This document shows, piece by piece, positions 16,682 through 27,663 of a stretch of 64,000 bases of DNA (its first letter is position 1; each line of letters starts with the position of its first letter). The stretch spans positions 186,001-250,000 of the forward strand of contig NZ_CP012915.1 of assembly GCF_001315015.1 (NCBI RefSeq). Reading direction: 5' to 3'. This DNA comes from Azospirillum brasilense (GTDB taxonomy: Bacteria > Pseudomonadota > Alphaproteobacteria > Azospirillales > Azospirillaceae). Made by a program: the position numbers and the translations under genes. A model generated the notes under the pieces. It did no database searches, had not been told where the DNA came from, and saw only the letters and a list, made by a program, of their open reading frames with translations.

Positions 16682-18526
16682 TCAGCAGTGCTCTGCAAGG
16701 GTTAGCACGAAGCGTGCCCCTTGGGGAGCCTGCGTCACGAGGCGGATGCCGCTGCCGCGCCGCAGCAGCAGGTCCTGCACCACCGCCAGACCGAGCCCCG
16801 TTCCCTGCCCATGGGGCTTGGTGGTGAAGAAGGGCTCCATGACGCGCTCCGCATCGGGGGCGGGGATGCCCGGACCGTCATCCTCGACCGTCATGGTCAC
16901 GAACCCGCCGGCGGGCCGCCCGACGCGGATGCGCAAATGGCCTTTCTGGCCGGTGGCGTCCAGCGCATTGACGGCGAGGTTGGTGACGATCTGCCCGATC
17001 TCCGTCCGGGTCAGGCGGACCGGAACCTCGGAGACCTCGCTGGTCAGGGTTGTGGTGAAGGTGGGCGGCAGGGTGGCGTCCAGAAGGGCGGTCACGTCGC
17101 GCACCGCGGATACCAGTTCCGCTCCCTCCTCGTCGCGGTCGCTGCCGCGGGCGAAGGACAGGACCTGACGCACCAGCTTGGCGGCGCTGCGGGCGCTGTC
17201 CTCGATGATGGCCAGCGCGCGGCCCAGGCGCTCCGGGCGCGTCGCCGCGTCCGACCGCGCCTGCTGGCTGAGATTGAGGACCGGATGAAGCAGGTTGTTC
17301 AGTTCATGGGCCATGCCGCCAGCGATCTCTCCGATGGCCACCATGCGGCGCTGGTGCTGGTCCGCCTGCTCCTTCCGGCGCTGCTCCGTCACGTCCTGAA
17401 CGATGGCGATCATCGTCTCGCCCGATGGCGAGGCGGAGGCCGGCTTGACCATCCAGGCCAGCGTCCGCCCGGCCCGCTCGACATCCACCTCCAATCCCTG
17501 ACCGTGCGTCAGGCGGCGGGCGACGGGGGCGATGTCGGGATCGAAGCGCCGGAAGGTGCGGTTGGCGAAGGCAACCCTCACCCCGGCTTCCCGTCGCCGC
17601 TCCAGCAGGGCGATGCCCAGCGGTGCCTCCTCGATGGCGCGCACCAGTTGCGCGTTGCGCCCGAGCAGTTCCATGCGCGTGCTGCCCAGGGCCCCCAGAA
17701 GCAGCCCCGTGGCTCCGGCGGCCAGCATGAAGACCTGGAGATCAACGGCCTCAGACGGGGCCAGCGTCCCATGCATGGTCAGCACGAGTCCGCCGTTGGT
17801 CAGGAAGGCGGTCAGCGTGGAGGCGGCGAACCCCCACAGGAATCCCGCCGTCGCGATGGGCAGGATGAGCAGGAAGACCGCGCTGGCCGGCGTGGCCATC
17901 CGGTCGTGCGTCAATGACCAGGCCAGAAGGCCGGCGGCGCTGAGCGCGGCTGCCCGCAGGACCGTACCCATGTCCGGCGACAGCCAACGGTCCACCTCGC
18001 CGGGCGGCGGCCGGATCAGGCGGAAGATGGCCAGGAACACGGGCGTGCAGAGCAGAAGCCCCGACAGGTCGCCCAGCCAGTAGGCGAAGTTTACGTTGCC
18101 CGCGATGGCGATGCGCTGCGCCGTGATGGCCTGCACCGCCGTGGTGGACAGAACGAGCAGGAGGGAGACGGCGGCCAGCGCCGCGACCATGAAGACACCG
18201 ATGCCCTTCGCGCTTCCGAAGACGTCTCCTCCCAGCCCCCGCCGCAGGGCAAGCCCGGTGGCGCCCACCACGAGCGCCTGCGGGATGATCAGCAGGCTGA
18301 AACCGTTCACCGTCCCATAGACAAGCAGGTCGGACGGGATGAGGAGAAAGGGAAGGGCGGCCGGGCCGCCGTACAGCACGAAAGCCAGCATCAGCCCGAT
18401 GGGCGGGTACCAGGCGCTTGCGTTGGGCGCCACCTCGAACAGCCCGGCGGCCCGGTACAGGATCACCTTGAACACGAGGTAGAGCAGGGCGGCCGACAGC
18501 AGACGGGCAAGGCGCAGACGGCTCAT
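16682..18526 (-). CDS. MASE1-type membrane histidine kinase
   Basis: A 614-aa sensor kinase starting at ATG 18526 (GTG 18553 is an alternative inside rodA). The first 290 or so residues form eight or more membrane segments of MASE1 type (FKVILYRAAGLFEVAPNASA, WYPPIGLMLAFVLYGGPAAL). A PAS-like region (about 300-390) leads to the H box GGMAHELNNLLHPVLNLS. The ATPase domain has NLAVNALDATGQKG, DDGPGIP and GQGTGLGLAVVQDLL. The signal is unknown. It starts 7 bp after the rodA stop, and the response regulator follows after 11 bp. Confidence 0.88.
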   Translation of the reverse strand: MSRLRLARLLSAALLYLVFKVILYRAAGLFEVAPNASAWYPPIGLMLAFVLYGGPAALPFLLIPSDLLVYGTVNGFSLLIIPQALVVGATGLALRRGLGGDVFGSAKGIGVFMVAALAAVSLLLVLSTTAVQAITAQRIAIAGNVNFAYWLGDLSGLLLCTPVFLAIFRLIRPPPGEVDRWLSPDMGTVLRAAALSAAGLLAWSLTHDRMATPASAVFLLILPIATAGFLWGFAASTLTAFLTNGGLVLTMHGTLAPSEAVDLQVFMLAAGATGLLLGALGSTRMELLGRNAQLVRAIEEAPLGIALLERRREAGVRVAFANRTFRRFDPDIAPVARRLTHGQGLEVDVERAGRTLAWMVKPASASPSGETMIAIVQDVTEQRRKEQADQHQRRMVAIGEIAGGMAHELNNLLHPVLNLSQQARSDAATRPERLGRALAIIEDSARSAAKLVRQVLSFARGSDRDEEGAELVSAVRDVTALLDATLPPTFTTTLTSEVSEVPVRLTRTEIGQIVTNLAVNALDATGQKGHLRIRVGRPAGGFVTMTVEDDGPGIPAPDAERVMEPFFTTKPHGQGTGLGLAVVQDLLLRRGSGIRLVTQAPQGARFVLTLAEHC

Positions 18527-18533
18527 GGCGGCG

Positions 18534-19706
18534 TCACAGTTCGGTGACGCCACTCTTCGGGATGCGGACCTCGCGGTGAACCGACATGCTGAGCAGCAAC
18601 CCCACGCCGATCATCAGCGTCATCATCGCCGACCCGCCGTAGGACACCAGCGGCAGCGGGATGCCCACCACCGGGATCAGGCCGGTCACCATCGACACGT
18701 TGACCATCACGTAGAGGAAGAACTGCGCGGTCATGCCGACCGCCACCAGCCGGGCGAACTGGCTGCGGCAGCTCAGCGCGATGACCACCCCGTAGATGAA
18801 CAGCATCAGGTAGAGCGCCAGCAGGATCAGCGCGCCGACCATCCCGAACTCCTCCGCCAGCACCACGAAGATGAAGTCGGTGTGCTTCTCCGGCAGGAAC
18901 ATCAGCTGGCTCTGCGACCCGGACATGAAGCCCTTGCCGAACAGGCCACCCGAACCCAGGGCGATCTTCGACTGCAGGATGTTGTAGCCGGCGCCCAGAG
19001 GGTCGGTCTCCGGGTCGAGGAAGGTGTAGACGCGCTGCTTCTGGTAATCGTGCAGGAATTCCCAGGCGACGGGGATGGTCGCCAGTCCGCCGCCGATGAC
19101 CACTAGGAACTTCCAGATCCTCACGCCCGCGGCGAAGAAGACGGCCCCGCTGCCCATGATCAGCAAGAGCGAGGTGCCCAGATTCGGCTGCATCAGCACC
19201 AGTGCCACCGGGACGAAGACGAGCAGCAGTGGCGGGATCAGCAGCAGCGGGCGGCCGATCTGGTCCAGCGAGATGCCGTGGAAGTAACGGGCCAGCGCCA
19301 GGGTCAGGGCCGGCTTCATCAGCTCCGACGGCTGAAGCTGGAAGAAACCCAGGTCGATCCAGCGCTGGGCGCCCATGCCGATGCGGCCCATCAGCTCCAC
19401 CGCCACCAGCAGGCAGAGCACGATCAGGAAGATGGCGTAAGCCGACTTCATCAGATGCCGCACGTCGACCAGCGCGATCATCAGCATCAGGACCAGCCCG
19501 GGGACGGCGCGCACGAGCTGCGGCTGTGCCCAGGGCCGCCAGTTGCCGCCGGCGGCCGAGTAGAGCAGGGCCACCCCGACCGACGTGATGATGCAGACCA
19601 GGAGCACCAGCCCCCAGTTGATCATGCGGAACTTGCTGCCGAGCGTCAGTTCCGGGCGCTGCGGGGCCAGCCCGCCCGACCCGTGGTTCGAAAGGACCGC
19701 GACCAT
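18534..19706 (-). CDS. rodA: Rod-shape determining peptidoglycan polymerase RodA
   Basis: SEDS-family glycosyltransferase that polymerises lipid II in the elongasome. The 390-aa protein has about ten membrane segments and the SEDS motifs: AQRWIDLGFFQLQPSELMK, LMQPNLGTSLL, GYNILQSKIALGSGGLFGKG, the PEKHTDFIFVVLAEEFG loop and PLPLVSYGGSAM near the C-terminus. The usual partner gene mrdA (PBP2) and mreBCD are not next to it; upstream is an unrelated gene and downstream a two-component system. Assignment is firm; the operon context is unusual. Confidence 0.95.
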   Translation of the reverse strand: MVAVLSNHGSGGLAPQRPELTLGSKFRMINWGLVLLVCIITSVGVALLYSAAGGNWRPWAQPQLVRAVPGLVLMLMIALVDVRHLMKSAYAIFLIVLCLLVAVELMGRIGMGAQRWIDLGFFQLQPSELMKPALTLALARYFHGISLDQIGRPLLLIPPLLLVFVPVALVLMQPNLGTSLLLIMGSGAVFFAAGVRIWKFLVVIGGGLATIPVAWEFLHDYQKQRVYTFLDPETDPLGAGYNILQSKIALGSGGLFGKGFMSGSQSQLMFLPEKHTDFIFVVLAEEFGMVGALILLALYLMLFIYGVVIALSCRSQFARLVAVGMTAQFFLYVMVNVSMVTGLIPVVGIPLPLVSYGGSAMMTLMIGVGLLLSMSVHREVRIPKSGVTEL

Positions 19707-19878
19707 GAGGAAACGTTCGTTGTGTCCGGGGGCGTCCGTGCCGGAAGGGCAAGCGGCGGCGCCTTGCGCGGCGGATACTGCACCAGCGCCGCCCTTCGGT
19801 AAAGCCGCCCGGTCCTCCGCCCCGCAAAAGGCACGGGGATCATGCGGCCCGAGCGGGATCGTTCCAAGGCTTCCTTGA

Positions 19879-20649
19879 TCAGCGATCGAAGAGGCCCATG
19901 CCGCATGGTGTCACATTCGGATGGTGATGGCCCGGATGGTAATGGCTCGGGGGGACCACAGTGACGGTGTCGACGACTTTGTAGCTGAAGTCGACAGTGC
20001 CGTCGGGCGGGCCGAAACCCGCATCCGTGAGGCTGTAGTCGATGCTGCCGCCAAATTCGATGGAGTGGGTGCCGACACCGAGGCCTTTGATGACGCCCCA
20101 ATATCCACCGGCGAAAGCGGGTTGTTGCTCCGTCCCGGCGGGCCTCAATCCAAAAAGGTCGTACCCGACGTCGCCCGGCTCCACACTGCCCAGAGAGAAC
20201 GGCCCGGACTCCACATAGCTGTTGTCCAACGGGACCGGCTTGCCATCGACGAGAAGAAACTTGTCTTGTACGTAGCTGTTCTTCCAGTCGTAAATGTATT
20301 GTTCGACTTTATCGATCGTGGGAACTTTGCTCTTTCCGAGATACGCCTCGTAGTCGGGGACGGTTTCTGCGGTGTTGATAACCGGAACCAGGATCGCGTC
20401 GTTGGCGGGGACTTCGAACGCTCTGCTTTGCGTCGTGACCCCATCAATGGCCGTGCCGGTGTTCCCAGCAATCCCGGCCAGATAGAACATATGGCTGTCG
20501 GGCATATGCCCAGCGGAAGCATAGGCTCCCGTTGTGTCCTCAAACGGATTTGCTCCACCGTTGCGGTCAAGATCGACAGACCAGCGCCACCAGTCCTTTG
20601 TCACCTGAGCCAAGGACTGGCCTTTTGGCTGAGCTTTCACTGACGTCAT
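19879..20649 (-). CDS. Conserved hypothetical protein with WW motif and His-rich tail
   Basis: A 256-aa protein of unknown function. It resembles a widespread uncharacterised family marked by an N-terminal TKDWWRWSVDLD helix, then a DTTG element, FYLAGIAG and an ILVPVINTAE strand. Family members are usually exported, but no signal peptide is visible here. The last 25 residues are His/Pro-rich (PPSHYHPGHHHPNVTPCG) and could bind metal. ATG at 20649 is chosen because GGAGAG lies just upstream; ATG 20661 is possible. It is 172 bp upstream of rodA on the same strand. Function is not known. Confidence 0.65.
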   Translation of the reverse strand: MTSVKAQPKGQSLAQVTKDWWRWSVDLDRNGGANPFEDTTGAYASAGHMPDSHMFYLAGIAGNTGTAIDGVTTQSRAFEVPANDAILVPVINTAETVPDYEAYLGKSKVPTIDKVEQYIYDWKNSYVQDKFLLVDGKPVPLDNSYVESGPFSLGSVEPGDVGYDLFGLRPAGTEQQPAFAGGYWGVIKGLGVGTHSIEFGGSIDYSLTDAGFGPPDGTVDFSYKVVDTVTVVPPSHYHPGHHHPNVTPCGMGLFDR

Positions 20650-20902
20650 GATGCTCTCCATTTTCAATGTGCCCTCTGCAGGCACTGGAGAGATTGCCCA
20701 GTTCCGATCCGCCTGTCTTGCTTCAGATTTCTCTAATGCAAATGACCTGGAGCGCGGTCATGAACTATCCGGAATTGAGATTTTCGTTCGAGAACGTTCA
20801 GCATCGGGCGGTGCTTATTTGTGATGTCCTTGATCTCAGTCTTTCGTGATTCACGTATCTTCTGAGTTACCTCTTTGCTTAATCCCTGAAGGCTCCGCTG
20901 CC

Positions 20903-23506
20903 CTAGAACTGCTTCAGCAGGCGGTCGATGTACTCGCGCTCCATCTGCGGGCGGCCATACTGGCCGGAACGGCGGCGCAGCTCGTCGAGAATTTCACGGG
21001 CGCGCTGGAGTTCGGCCTCCTCGGGGATCTTCACGTCCTCGTTGTTGTAGTTGCCGAAGCCGGAGGGGCGGCGGCCCAGCGGGTCGCGGTTGCGGCCCTG
21101 GCCCTGGCGCTGCTGCGCCTGTCCGGGCTGCTGGCCGCTCATCGCCGGACCCTGCTGGCCCATCATCTGCTGCATCATCTGCTCGGCCATCGCCTGCATG
21201 CCCTGCTGAAGCTCGTCCATCGCCTGGGTCTGCGACGGAACGGCGGAGCCGGGCTGCCCCTGCTGGAGCGCTTGGCCGGCGTCGCGCATGGCCCGCTCGG
21301 CGCGGCCCAGCGGGCGGGGGATCTCGCCGCCCTGCTGCTCGCCCATGCGGCGCATCAGCTCGCCGAGCTGGCGGCGCAACGCCTCCTGCTGTTCGGCCTG
21401 CTTCTGCATCAGCGGGCTGCCGGACTGGCCCTGCTGCCCTTGCTGCCCCTGCTGCGGGCGGCCCTGGCGATTGCGCGGCCCCTGCTGCTGGCCCTGCTGC
21501 CCATCCTGCCGGCCCATCTGCTCCTGCGACTGGCGGAAGGTCTGGTCGAGAAGCTGCTGTTGCCGCTGCGTCAGCTCCTGAAGCTCGCGCATCATCTGCG
21601 CCGCCTCGTTCTGGCCCTGCTGCTGCATCTGGGCCATGGCGCCGTTGCGCATCTGCTCCATCATCTGCTGGAGCTGGGACAGCATCTGCCGCGCGGCGTC
21701 GCGGGCGCCGGTCTCGGCCATCTGCCGCATCTGCTCCATCATGCGCTGGAGGTCCTGACGGTCCATCATCTGGTCGGCCATCTCCGGCGGCACCATGGGG
21801 ATTTGCTCGCCGCGCTCCAGCGCCTCGCGCATCTGCTGCTCCATGGCGTCGAGGAACTTGTCGAGCGCCGCCTGAAGCTCGTCCATCAGCTTCTTCAGCT
21901 CCTGGTCGTCGGCGCCACGCTCCAGCGCCTCGGCGAGACGGCTCTCGGCGTCGCGCAGGTCGCGCTCGGCCAGCGACAGCCCGCCGTCCTCGATGCGCAG
22001 CGCGGTTTCCCACAGCAGCTGCTGAACGGCGGGGACGGAGGCCCCCTCCTCGTCGAGCAGCAGGCGGTTCACCGCGGTGCGCATGGCCAGGAAGGCCACC
22101 AGATCGCCGCCGAACTGGCTGGGCCTGGATGAGATTTCGGCCAGAGCGCGTGCCACCTCGATGCGGAGCTGCTGCGGCCGCAGGGTCAGTTTCTTGCGCT
22201 CCTCCACGATGGCGCGGGCGACCGGGTGGTTGAAGACGCGCTCCGGCAGGACCATCGCCACGTCCTCCGTGCTGCCGGTCTGGCCGGCGCCGTCGAGGGC
22301 GGTCAGGCGGATGGTGACGTTCAGCCCGGCCCAGGGATGGGCGGTGAGATCGTGGAAGGCGGCGTTGCGCGCCTCGCGCGGGCGGACGCCGGGAAGGGCC
22401 AGCGGCAGCTCCAATGGGCTGCGGTCGAGCGCCGGGGCCTCGCCCTCCGGCAGGTCCAGCCGGACGACGGCCTTGGCCTCGGCCAGCCCGTAATCGTCCT
22501 GCGCGGTGTAGTCCAGCCGCAGCGCGCCGCGCTCCCCCTTGGTCGGGGGGCTGGCGTAGGCGATGGTCGGCGGGTTGTCCGGAATGATCCGCACGTTCCA
22601 ACCGCCCAGCACGCTGGACCCCTGGGTCACGGCGATGCGGGTGCCGTCCTCGATGGGCTGCTGGATCTGGAAGGTGGACGAGTCCACCGCCTCGAAGGCC
22701 GCGGATTTGCTTCCGGCCTCCAGCGCCGGCGTCCCGCTGCCGCCGGTGACGCGGGCCAGCACGAGGCTGCCCTTGGGGACCGGCACGGGATCGGCGAGGC
22801 TCGGCGTGTGGGCGGGGTTGGCCGACTTCAGGAAGACCGGCGGCAGGCCGGTGTATTCCGGCGGCGTCACCCACAGGTCGAGCGTCGCGACGGACGCCGT
22901 CGCCGTTCCGCCGAAATGCGGGGTGATGGCGGCGACCAGACGCGGCTTCCAGTCGCCCCAGGTCGCTCCGCCCGCGGCGACCAGCACGAGCGCGACCAGA
23001 GCGCGCAGGGCGTAGCGGTCCTGGGCGGCGAGGCCGTCGGACAGCGGCATGGCGACGCGCAGCCGCCGCATGGCGGCGCGGACCCGCTCCTGGTGCAGGC
23101 GCCACAGTTCCGCGGCGACGGGGTCGTTGCCGGAGGGCCTGTCGCGCAACGCGTGGAGGGGGCGGTGGGGCAGGCCGCTGTCGCGCTCCAGCCGGCGTCG
23201 GGCGGCGTCTTCGTCCGGCAGGCGGAAGGCGCGCAGCCCGCGCCACCCCGTCCAGCCGATGGCGGCAACGAACAGAAGCAGGACCAGCGCGTGCAGCCAG
23301 CCCGGCAGAAGCAGGAAGACGTTCAGCAGGGCCAGAGCGAGGAAGGCCCCGGCGATGGTGATGGGCGCCCAGAGCGCCGGCCACAGACGTTCCCAGAGCA
23401 GGGCGGCGCGGGCCTGCCCCATGCGGAGGCGGGGCTCCCGCGGAACAGGGGCGGGGGGCGCCTCCTTGCGCGGGGGGAACCGGAACCCGTCGTTGCTGTC
23501 GCTCAT
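20903..23506 (-). CDS. TIGR02302/DUF4175 family membrane protein
   Basis: An 867-aa alphaproteobacterial protein of the TIGR02302 (DUF4175) family. Two or three membrane segments near residues 35-85 and about 160-180 are followed by a large periplasmic-type region. The long C-terminal part (about 560-800) is extremely rich in Gln and Met (LQQMMEQMRNGAMAQMQQQG, GQQGQQQGPRNRQG). ATG at 23506 begins MSDSNDGFRFPPRKE; the frame is open further upstream but without similarity. No biochemical function is established for the family. The hemerythrin gene lies 73 bp upstream. Confidence 0.85.
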   Translation of the reverse strand: MSDSNDGFRFPPRKEAPPAPVPREPRLRMGQARAALLWERLWPALWAPITIAGAFLALALLNVFLLLPGWLHALVLLLFVAAIGWTGWRGLRAFRLPDEDAARRRLERDSGLPHRPLHALRDRPSGNDPVAAELWRLHQERVRAAMRRLRVAMPLSDGLAAQDRYALRALVALVLVAAGGATWGDWKPRLVAAITPHFGGTATASVATLDLWVTPPEYTGLPPVFLKSANPAHTPSLADPVPVPKGSLVLARVTGGSGTPALEAGSKSAAFEAVDSSTFQIQQPIEDGTRIAVTQGSSVLGGWNVRIIPDNPPTIAYASPPTKGERGALRLDYTAQDDYGLAEAKAVVRLDLPEGEAPALDRSPLELPLALPGVRPREARNAAFHDLTAHPWAGLNVTIRLTALDGAGQTGSTEDVAMVLPERVFNHPVARAIVEERKKLTLRPQQLRIEVARALAEISSRPSQFGGDLVAFLAMRTAVNRLLLDEEGASVPAVQQLLWETALRIEDGGLSLAERDLRDAESRLAEALERGADDQELKKLMDELQAALDKFLDAMEQQMREALERGEQIPMVPPEMADQMMDRQDLQRMMEQMRQMAETGARDAARQMLSQLQQMMEQMRNGAMAQMQQQGQNEAAQMMRELQELTQRQQQLLDQTFRQSQEQMGRQDGQQGQQQGPRNRQGRPQQGQQGQQGQSGSPLMQKQAEQQEALRRQLGELMRRMGEQQGGEIPRPLGRAERAMRDAGQALQQGQPGSAVPSQTQAMDELQQGMQAMAEQMMQQMMGQQGPAMSGQQPGQAQQRQGQGRNRDPLGRRPSGFGNYNNEDVKIPEEAELQRAREILDELRRRSGQYGRPQMEREYIDRLLKQF

Positions 23507-23579
23507 CCCGCACTCCCGTCCAGCCGGTTGCCGCAGTCCTGGTCCCGGCCTGGGGGGAGAGGCGGCAGCCGGGGACCCG

Positions 23580-23999
23580 TCAGGATATAGGCTCTGCCGC
23601 GCCGGATTTCCCGGCCCGGCCATCGAGCCATTCACCAAACCACTTGTCCATGACCAGAATATGGCCGCAGAGCCACATCTCGACATAGCTCTGGAGGAAC
23701 TGGACCTCCTCCAAATCGCGCTCTTCGGAGTCGGATTGCCGGCGGACGAAGTCGGCGAAGGTGTCGTGCATCTTCTTGTGCTTCGCGTAGTCGGGGTACC
23801 CGATGGCGTGCATCAGCCCTTCCTCGCGGCGGAAATGATAGGCCGAGTAATCGGCCAGCTCACGCAGGAAGCGGTTCGCGGATTCCCGGGTTTCGCCGGC
23901 GGCGATGGCCGCATTGAACTGGTTGAACAGCTGAAACAGGCGCTGGTGGTCTCCGTCCACTGCGCTCTGGCCGATGGCATAGGCCGCGTCCCACTCCAT
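23580..23999 (-). CDS. Bacteriohemerythrin
   Basis: A 139-aa single-domain di-iron protein that binds oxygen reversibly. All seven expected ligands are visible: H18 (DGDHQRLF), H55 and E59 (AYHFRREEGLM), H74 and H78 (AKHKKMHDTF), and H113 and D118 (CGHILVMDKW). Length fits stand-alone bacteriohemerythrins. It starts at ATG 23999. A role in oxygen supply or sensing is usual for the family in microaerophilic, motile bacteria; its specific role here is unknown. Confidence 0.93.
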   Translation of the reverse strand: MEWDAAYAIGQSAVDGDHQRLFQLFNQFNAAIAAGETRESANRFLRELADYSAYHFRREEGLMHAIGYPDYAKHKKMHDTFADFVRRQSDSEERDLEEVQFLQSYVEMWLCGHILVMDKWFGEWLDGRAGKSGAAEPIS

Positions 24000-24089
24000 G
24001 ATGATCCCCGCCCGTTTCTCGAACGGGGAATCATACGCCTTATGGGTGAATCTGTGCAGCGGTTATTGCGGGCCGGCGACCGTCGCGGA

Positions 24090-25355
24090 TCAGTCCTTCA
24101 ACCAGTCCGGCACGCGGTCCAGCGCCAGCAGTTCCTCCACCGACACGCGCGGCCGGATGACGGAGAACCGGTCGCCGTTCACCAGCACCTCCGGGATCAG
24201 CGGGCGGGTGTTGTAGGTGGAGGACATGACCGCGCCATAGGCCCCCGCCGACAGGATCGCCACCAGCTCGTCCGGCGCCATGGCCGGCAGCGCGCGCTGG
24301 AGCGCGAAGGTGTCGCCGCTCTCGCAGACCGGACCGACGACGTCGTAGGGCTCGGTGGCGGCGCCCTTGGCGGGCTCGGTCACCGGAACGATGCCGTGGT
24401 AGGCCTCGTAGAGGGTGGGGCGGATCAGATCGTTCATCGCCGCGTCGATGATGACGAAGCGGCGGTGCAGCCCCTGCTTCAGGTAGATCACCCGCGACAC
24501 CAGGATGCCGGCGTTGCCGACCAGCGAGCGCCCCGGCTCCAGCGAGATGCGGCAGCCGAGGTTGCCGGTGATCGACTTCACCATGGCGGCGTAGTCGGCG
24601 ATGTCCGGCGGCGCCTCGTGCTTGTAGACGATGCCCAGCCCGCCGCCGAGGTCGAGCCGGGTGATGTCGTGCCCGTCCTCGCGCAGGACATGAAGCAGCG
24701 CCGCCACCCGCTCGTAGGCGGCGCGGAAGGGGGCGAGGTCGGTCAGCTGCGACCCGATGTGCACGGCGATGGCCACCGGCTTGATGCCCGGCAGCTTGGC
24801 GGCCTGGGCGTAGACCTCCCGCGCGTGGTCGTAGTCGACGCCGAACTTGTTCTCCTTCTTGCCCGTCGCGATCTTGGCGTGGGTCTTGGCGTCAACGTCC
24901 GGATTCACGCGGAAGGCGATGGGCGCGGTGACGCCCAGGCTGACCGCGACCTCCGACAGGGCCTCCACCTCGGGGATGGATTCCACGTTGATCTGGTGGA
25001 TTCCGGCCTCCAGCGCGGCGCGCATCTCCTCGCGCGTCTTGCCGACGCCGGAGAAGATGATCTTGCCGGCCGGGATGCCGCCGGCCAGCGCGCGGCGCAT
25101 CTCGCCGCCCGACACCACGTCGGCGCCGGCGCCCAGCCGCGCGAAGGCGCGGATGACCGCGAGGTTGGAGTTGGCCTTCACCGCGTAGCAGACGTCGGCG
25201 TCCTGCCCCGCGAAGGCCCCGGCGTAGGCGCTGTAATGCGCCTCCAGCGCCGCCGTGGAGTAGCAGTAGAAGGGTGTGCCGACTTCCGCCGCGATGGCGG
25301 ACAGCGGCACGGATTCGGCGTGCATCACGCCGTTGCGGTAGGCGAAGGCGCTCAT
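24090..25355 (-). CDS. lysA: Diaminopimelate decarboxylase
   Basis: PLP enzyme that makes L-lysine from meso-diaminopimelate, the last step of lysine synthesis. The 421-aa protein has the PLP lysine K60 in CYAVKANSN, the phosphate-binding loop DLGGGLGIVY, the EPGRSLVGNAG motif, and the CESGDTFA motif from the second subunit's active site. The ATG at 25355 overlaps the stop of the upstream lptM-like gene by 4 bp (ATGA), so translation is probably coupled. The argH-lptM-lysA order is widespread. Confidence 0.97.
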   Translation of the reverse strand: MSAFAYRNGVMHAESVPLSAIAAEVGTPFYCYSTAALEAHYSAYAGAFAGQDADVCYAVKANSNLAVIRAFARLGAGADVVSGGEMRRALAGGIPAGKIIFSGVGKTREEMRAALEAGIHQINVESIPEVEALSEVAVSLGVTAPIAFRVNPDVDAKTHAKIATGKKENKFGVDYDHAREVYAQAAKLPGIKPVAIAVHIGSQLTDLAPFRAAYERVAALLHVLREDGHDITRLDLGGGLGIVYKHEAPPDIADYAAMVKSITGNLGCRISLEPGRSLVGNAGILVSRVIYLKQGLHRRFVIIDAAMNDLIRPTLYEAYHGIVPVTEPAKGAATEPYDVVGPVCESGDTFALQRALPAMAPDELVAILSAGAYGAVMSSTYNTRPLIPEVLVNGDRFSVIRPRVSVEELLALDRVPDWLKD

Positions 25356-25533
25356 GGGAAGCGGGCTCCGGAGGACGGCTGACCGGGCTTGGGGTCGGTC
25401 TTCGGGTTCGGGTAGGTGCCGGGGAACTTGTCGGCGGCCTTGCCCTGCGGGGGATCGACGAAGCTCGGCTTCTTGCCGCAGCCGGCCAGTGTCAGCGCGA
25501 CGACGGCCGTCGCCAGGATCAGCAGCGGGCGCC

Positions 25534-25537
<4 letters not shown>
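25352..25537 (-). CDS. lptM: Small LptM-type lipoprotein
   Basis: A 61-aa lipoprotein of the LptM/YifL type. The signal peptide ends in the lipobox LAGC, followed by [10 protein letters not shown], which matches the GCGKKGPL-x-x-P hallmark of the family. In E. coli LptM helps the LptD/LptE translocon mature. The GTG start at 25537 overlaps the argH stop (GTGA) and its own stop overlaps lysA (ATGA), so it sits tightly between two metabolic genes. The frame beyond the start is shadow in argH. Confidence 0.85.
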
Positions 25538-26964
<1,427 letters not shown>

Positions 26965-26997
26965 GGCGGACACAATACGGATGGGAGGACGGGAAGC

Positions 26998-27651
26998 GTG
27001 AGTATGCGGACTTTGGCGGCCACCGCAATCTTTTGTGTGACGCTGGGCGGTGCCGGGCTGTGGATGGCGCTGGCCGGACCGTCGGCCCCGCCGCCGCCCG
27101 CCGTGCTGACGCTGGACCAGCCCTCTCCCGGGGTGACGGCGGTGGGGCTGGACAAGTTCCGCTACATGGAGCCGCTGACGCCGGTGCCGGAGCTTCCCTT
27201 CCTGGACGGCGAGGGGCGCCGGGTCGACCTGTCGGAGTTCAAGGACCGTCTGGTCCTGTTGAACCTCTGGGCGACCTGGTGTGCGCCCTGCGTGAAGGAG
27301 ATGCCGGCGCTCGACCGCCTCCAGGCACAGCTGGGCGGGCCGGGGTTCCAGGTGGTGGCGCTGTCGGTGGACCGCGGCGGCAAGGATCAGGTGCAGCCCT
27401 TCTACCAGCGGACCGGCGTGAAGAACCTCGCCCTCTACCTCGACCCGTCGAGCGCCTCCATGCAGACTCTGAAGCTGCGCGGCCTGCCGACCACCCTGCT
27501 GGTGGACCAGGAGGGCCGCGAGCTTGGCCGCATCGAGGGCGCGGTGGAGTGGGATTCGCCGGAGGTCATCGCCTTCCTGCGCAAGCACATGGGCCATGGC
27601 GGCGGCCCCAACCGCGACAGCCGCGGCGGCGTGGTGAAGACGGGCGGGTGA
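26998..27651 (+). CDS. TlpA-like periplasmic thioredoxin
   Basis: A 217-aa membrane-anchored thiol-disulfide protein. An N-terminal anchor (about residues 5-27) precedes a thioredoxin fold of the TlpA/ResA type. The redox pair C95 and C98 lies in WATWCAPC, and the cis-Pro is in the LRGLPTT turn. Such proteins reduce thiols for cytochrome c or cytochrome oxidase copper-site assembly. The place in the argH/lysA neighbourhood is common in alphaproteobacteria. Start is GTG 26998 or ATG 27004. Confidence 0.9.
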   Translation: MSMRTLAATAIFCVTLGGAGLWMALAGPSAPPPPAVLTLDQPSPGVTAVGLDKFRYMEPLTPVPELPFLDGEGRRVDLSEFKDRLVLLNLWATWCAPCVKEMPALDRLQAQLGGPGFQVVALSVDRGGKDQVQPFYQRTGVKNLALYLDPSSASMQTLKLRGLPTTLLVDQEGRELGRIEGAVEWDSPEVIAFLRKHMGHGGGPNRDSRGGVVKTGG

Positions 27652-27663
27652 GGGGTGCAAGTT

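Noticed and set aside
20846..22132. 428-codon Leu-rich frame opposite the TIGR02302 tail
   Set aside because: Antisense of the Gln-rich codons (CAG reads CTG), so poly-Leu arises automatically. No start signal or family.
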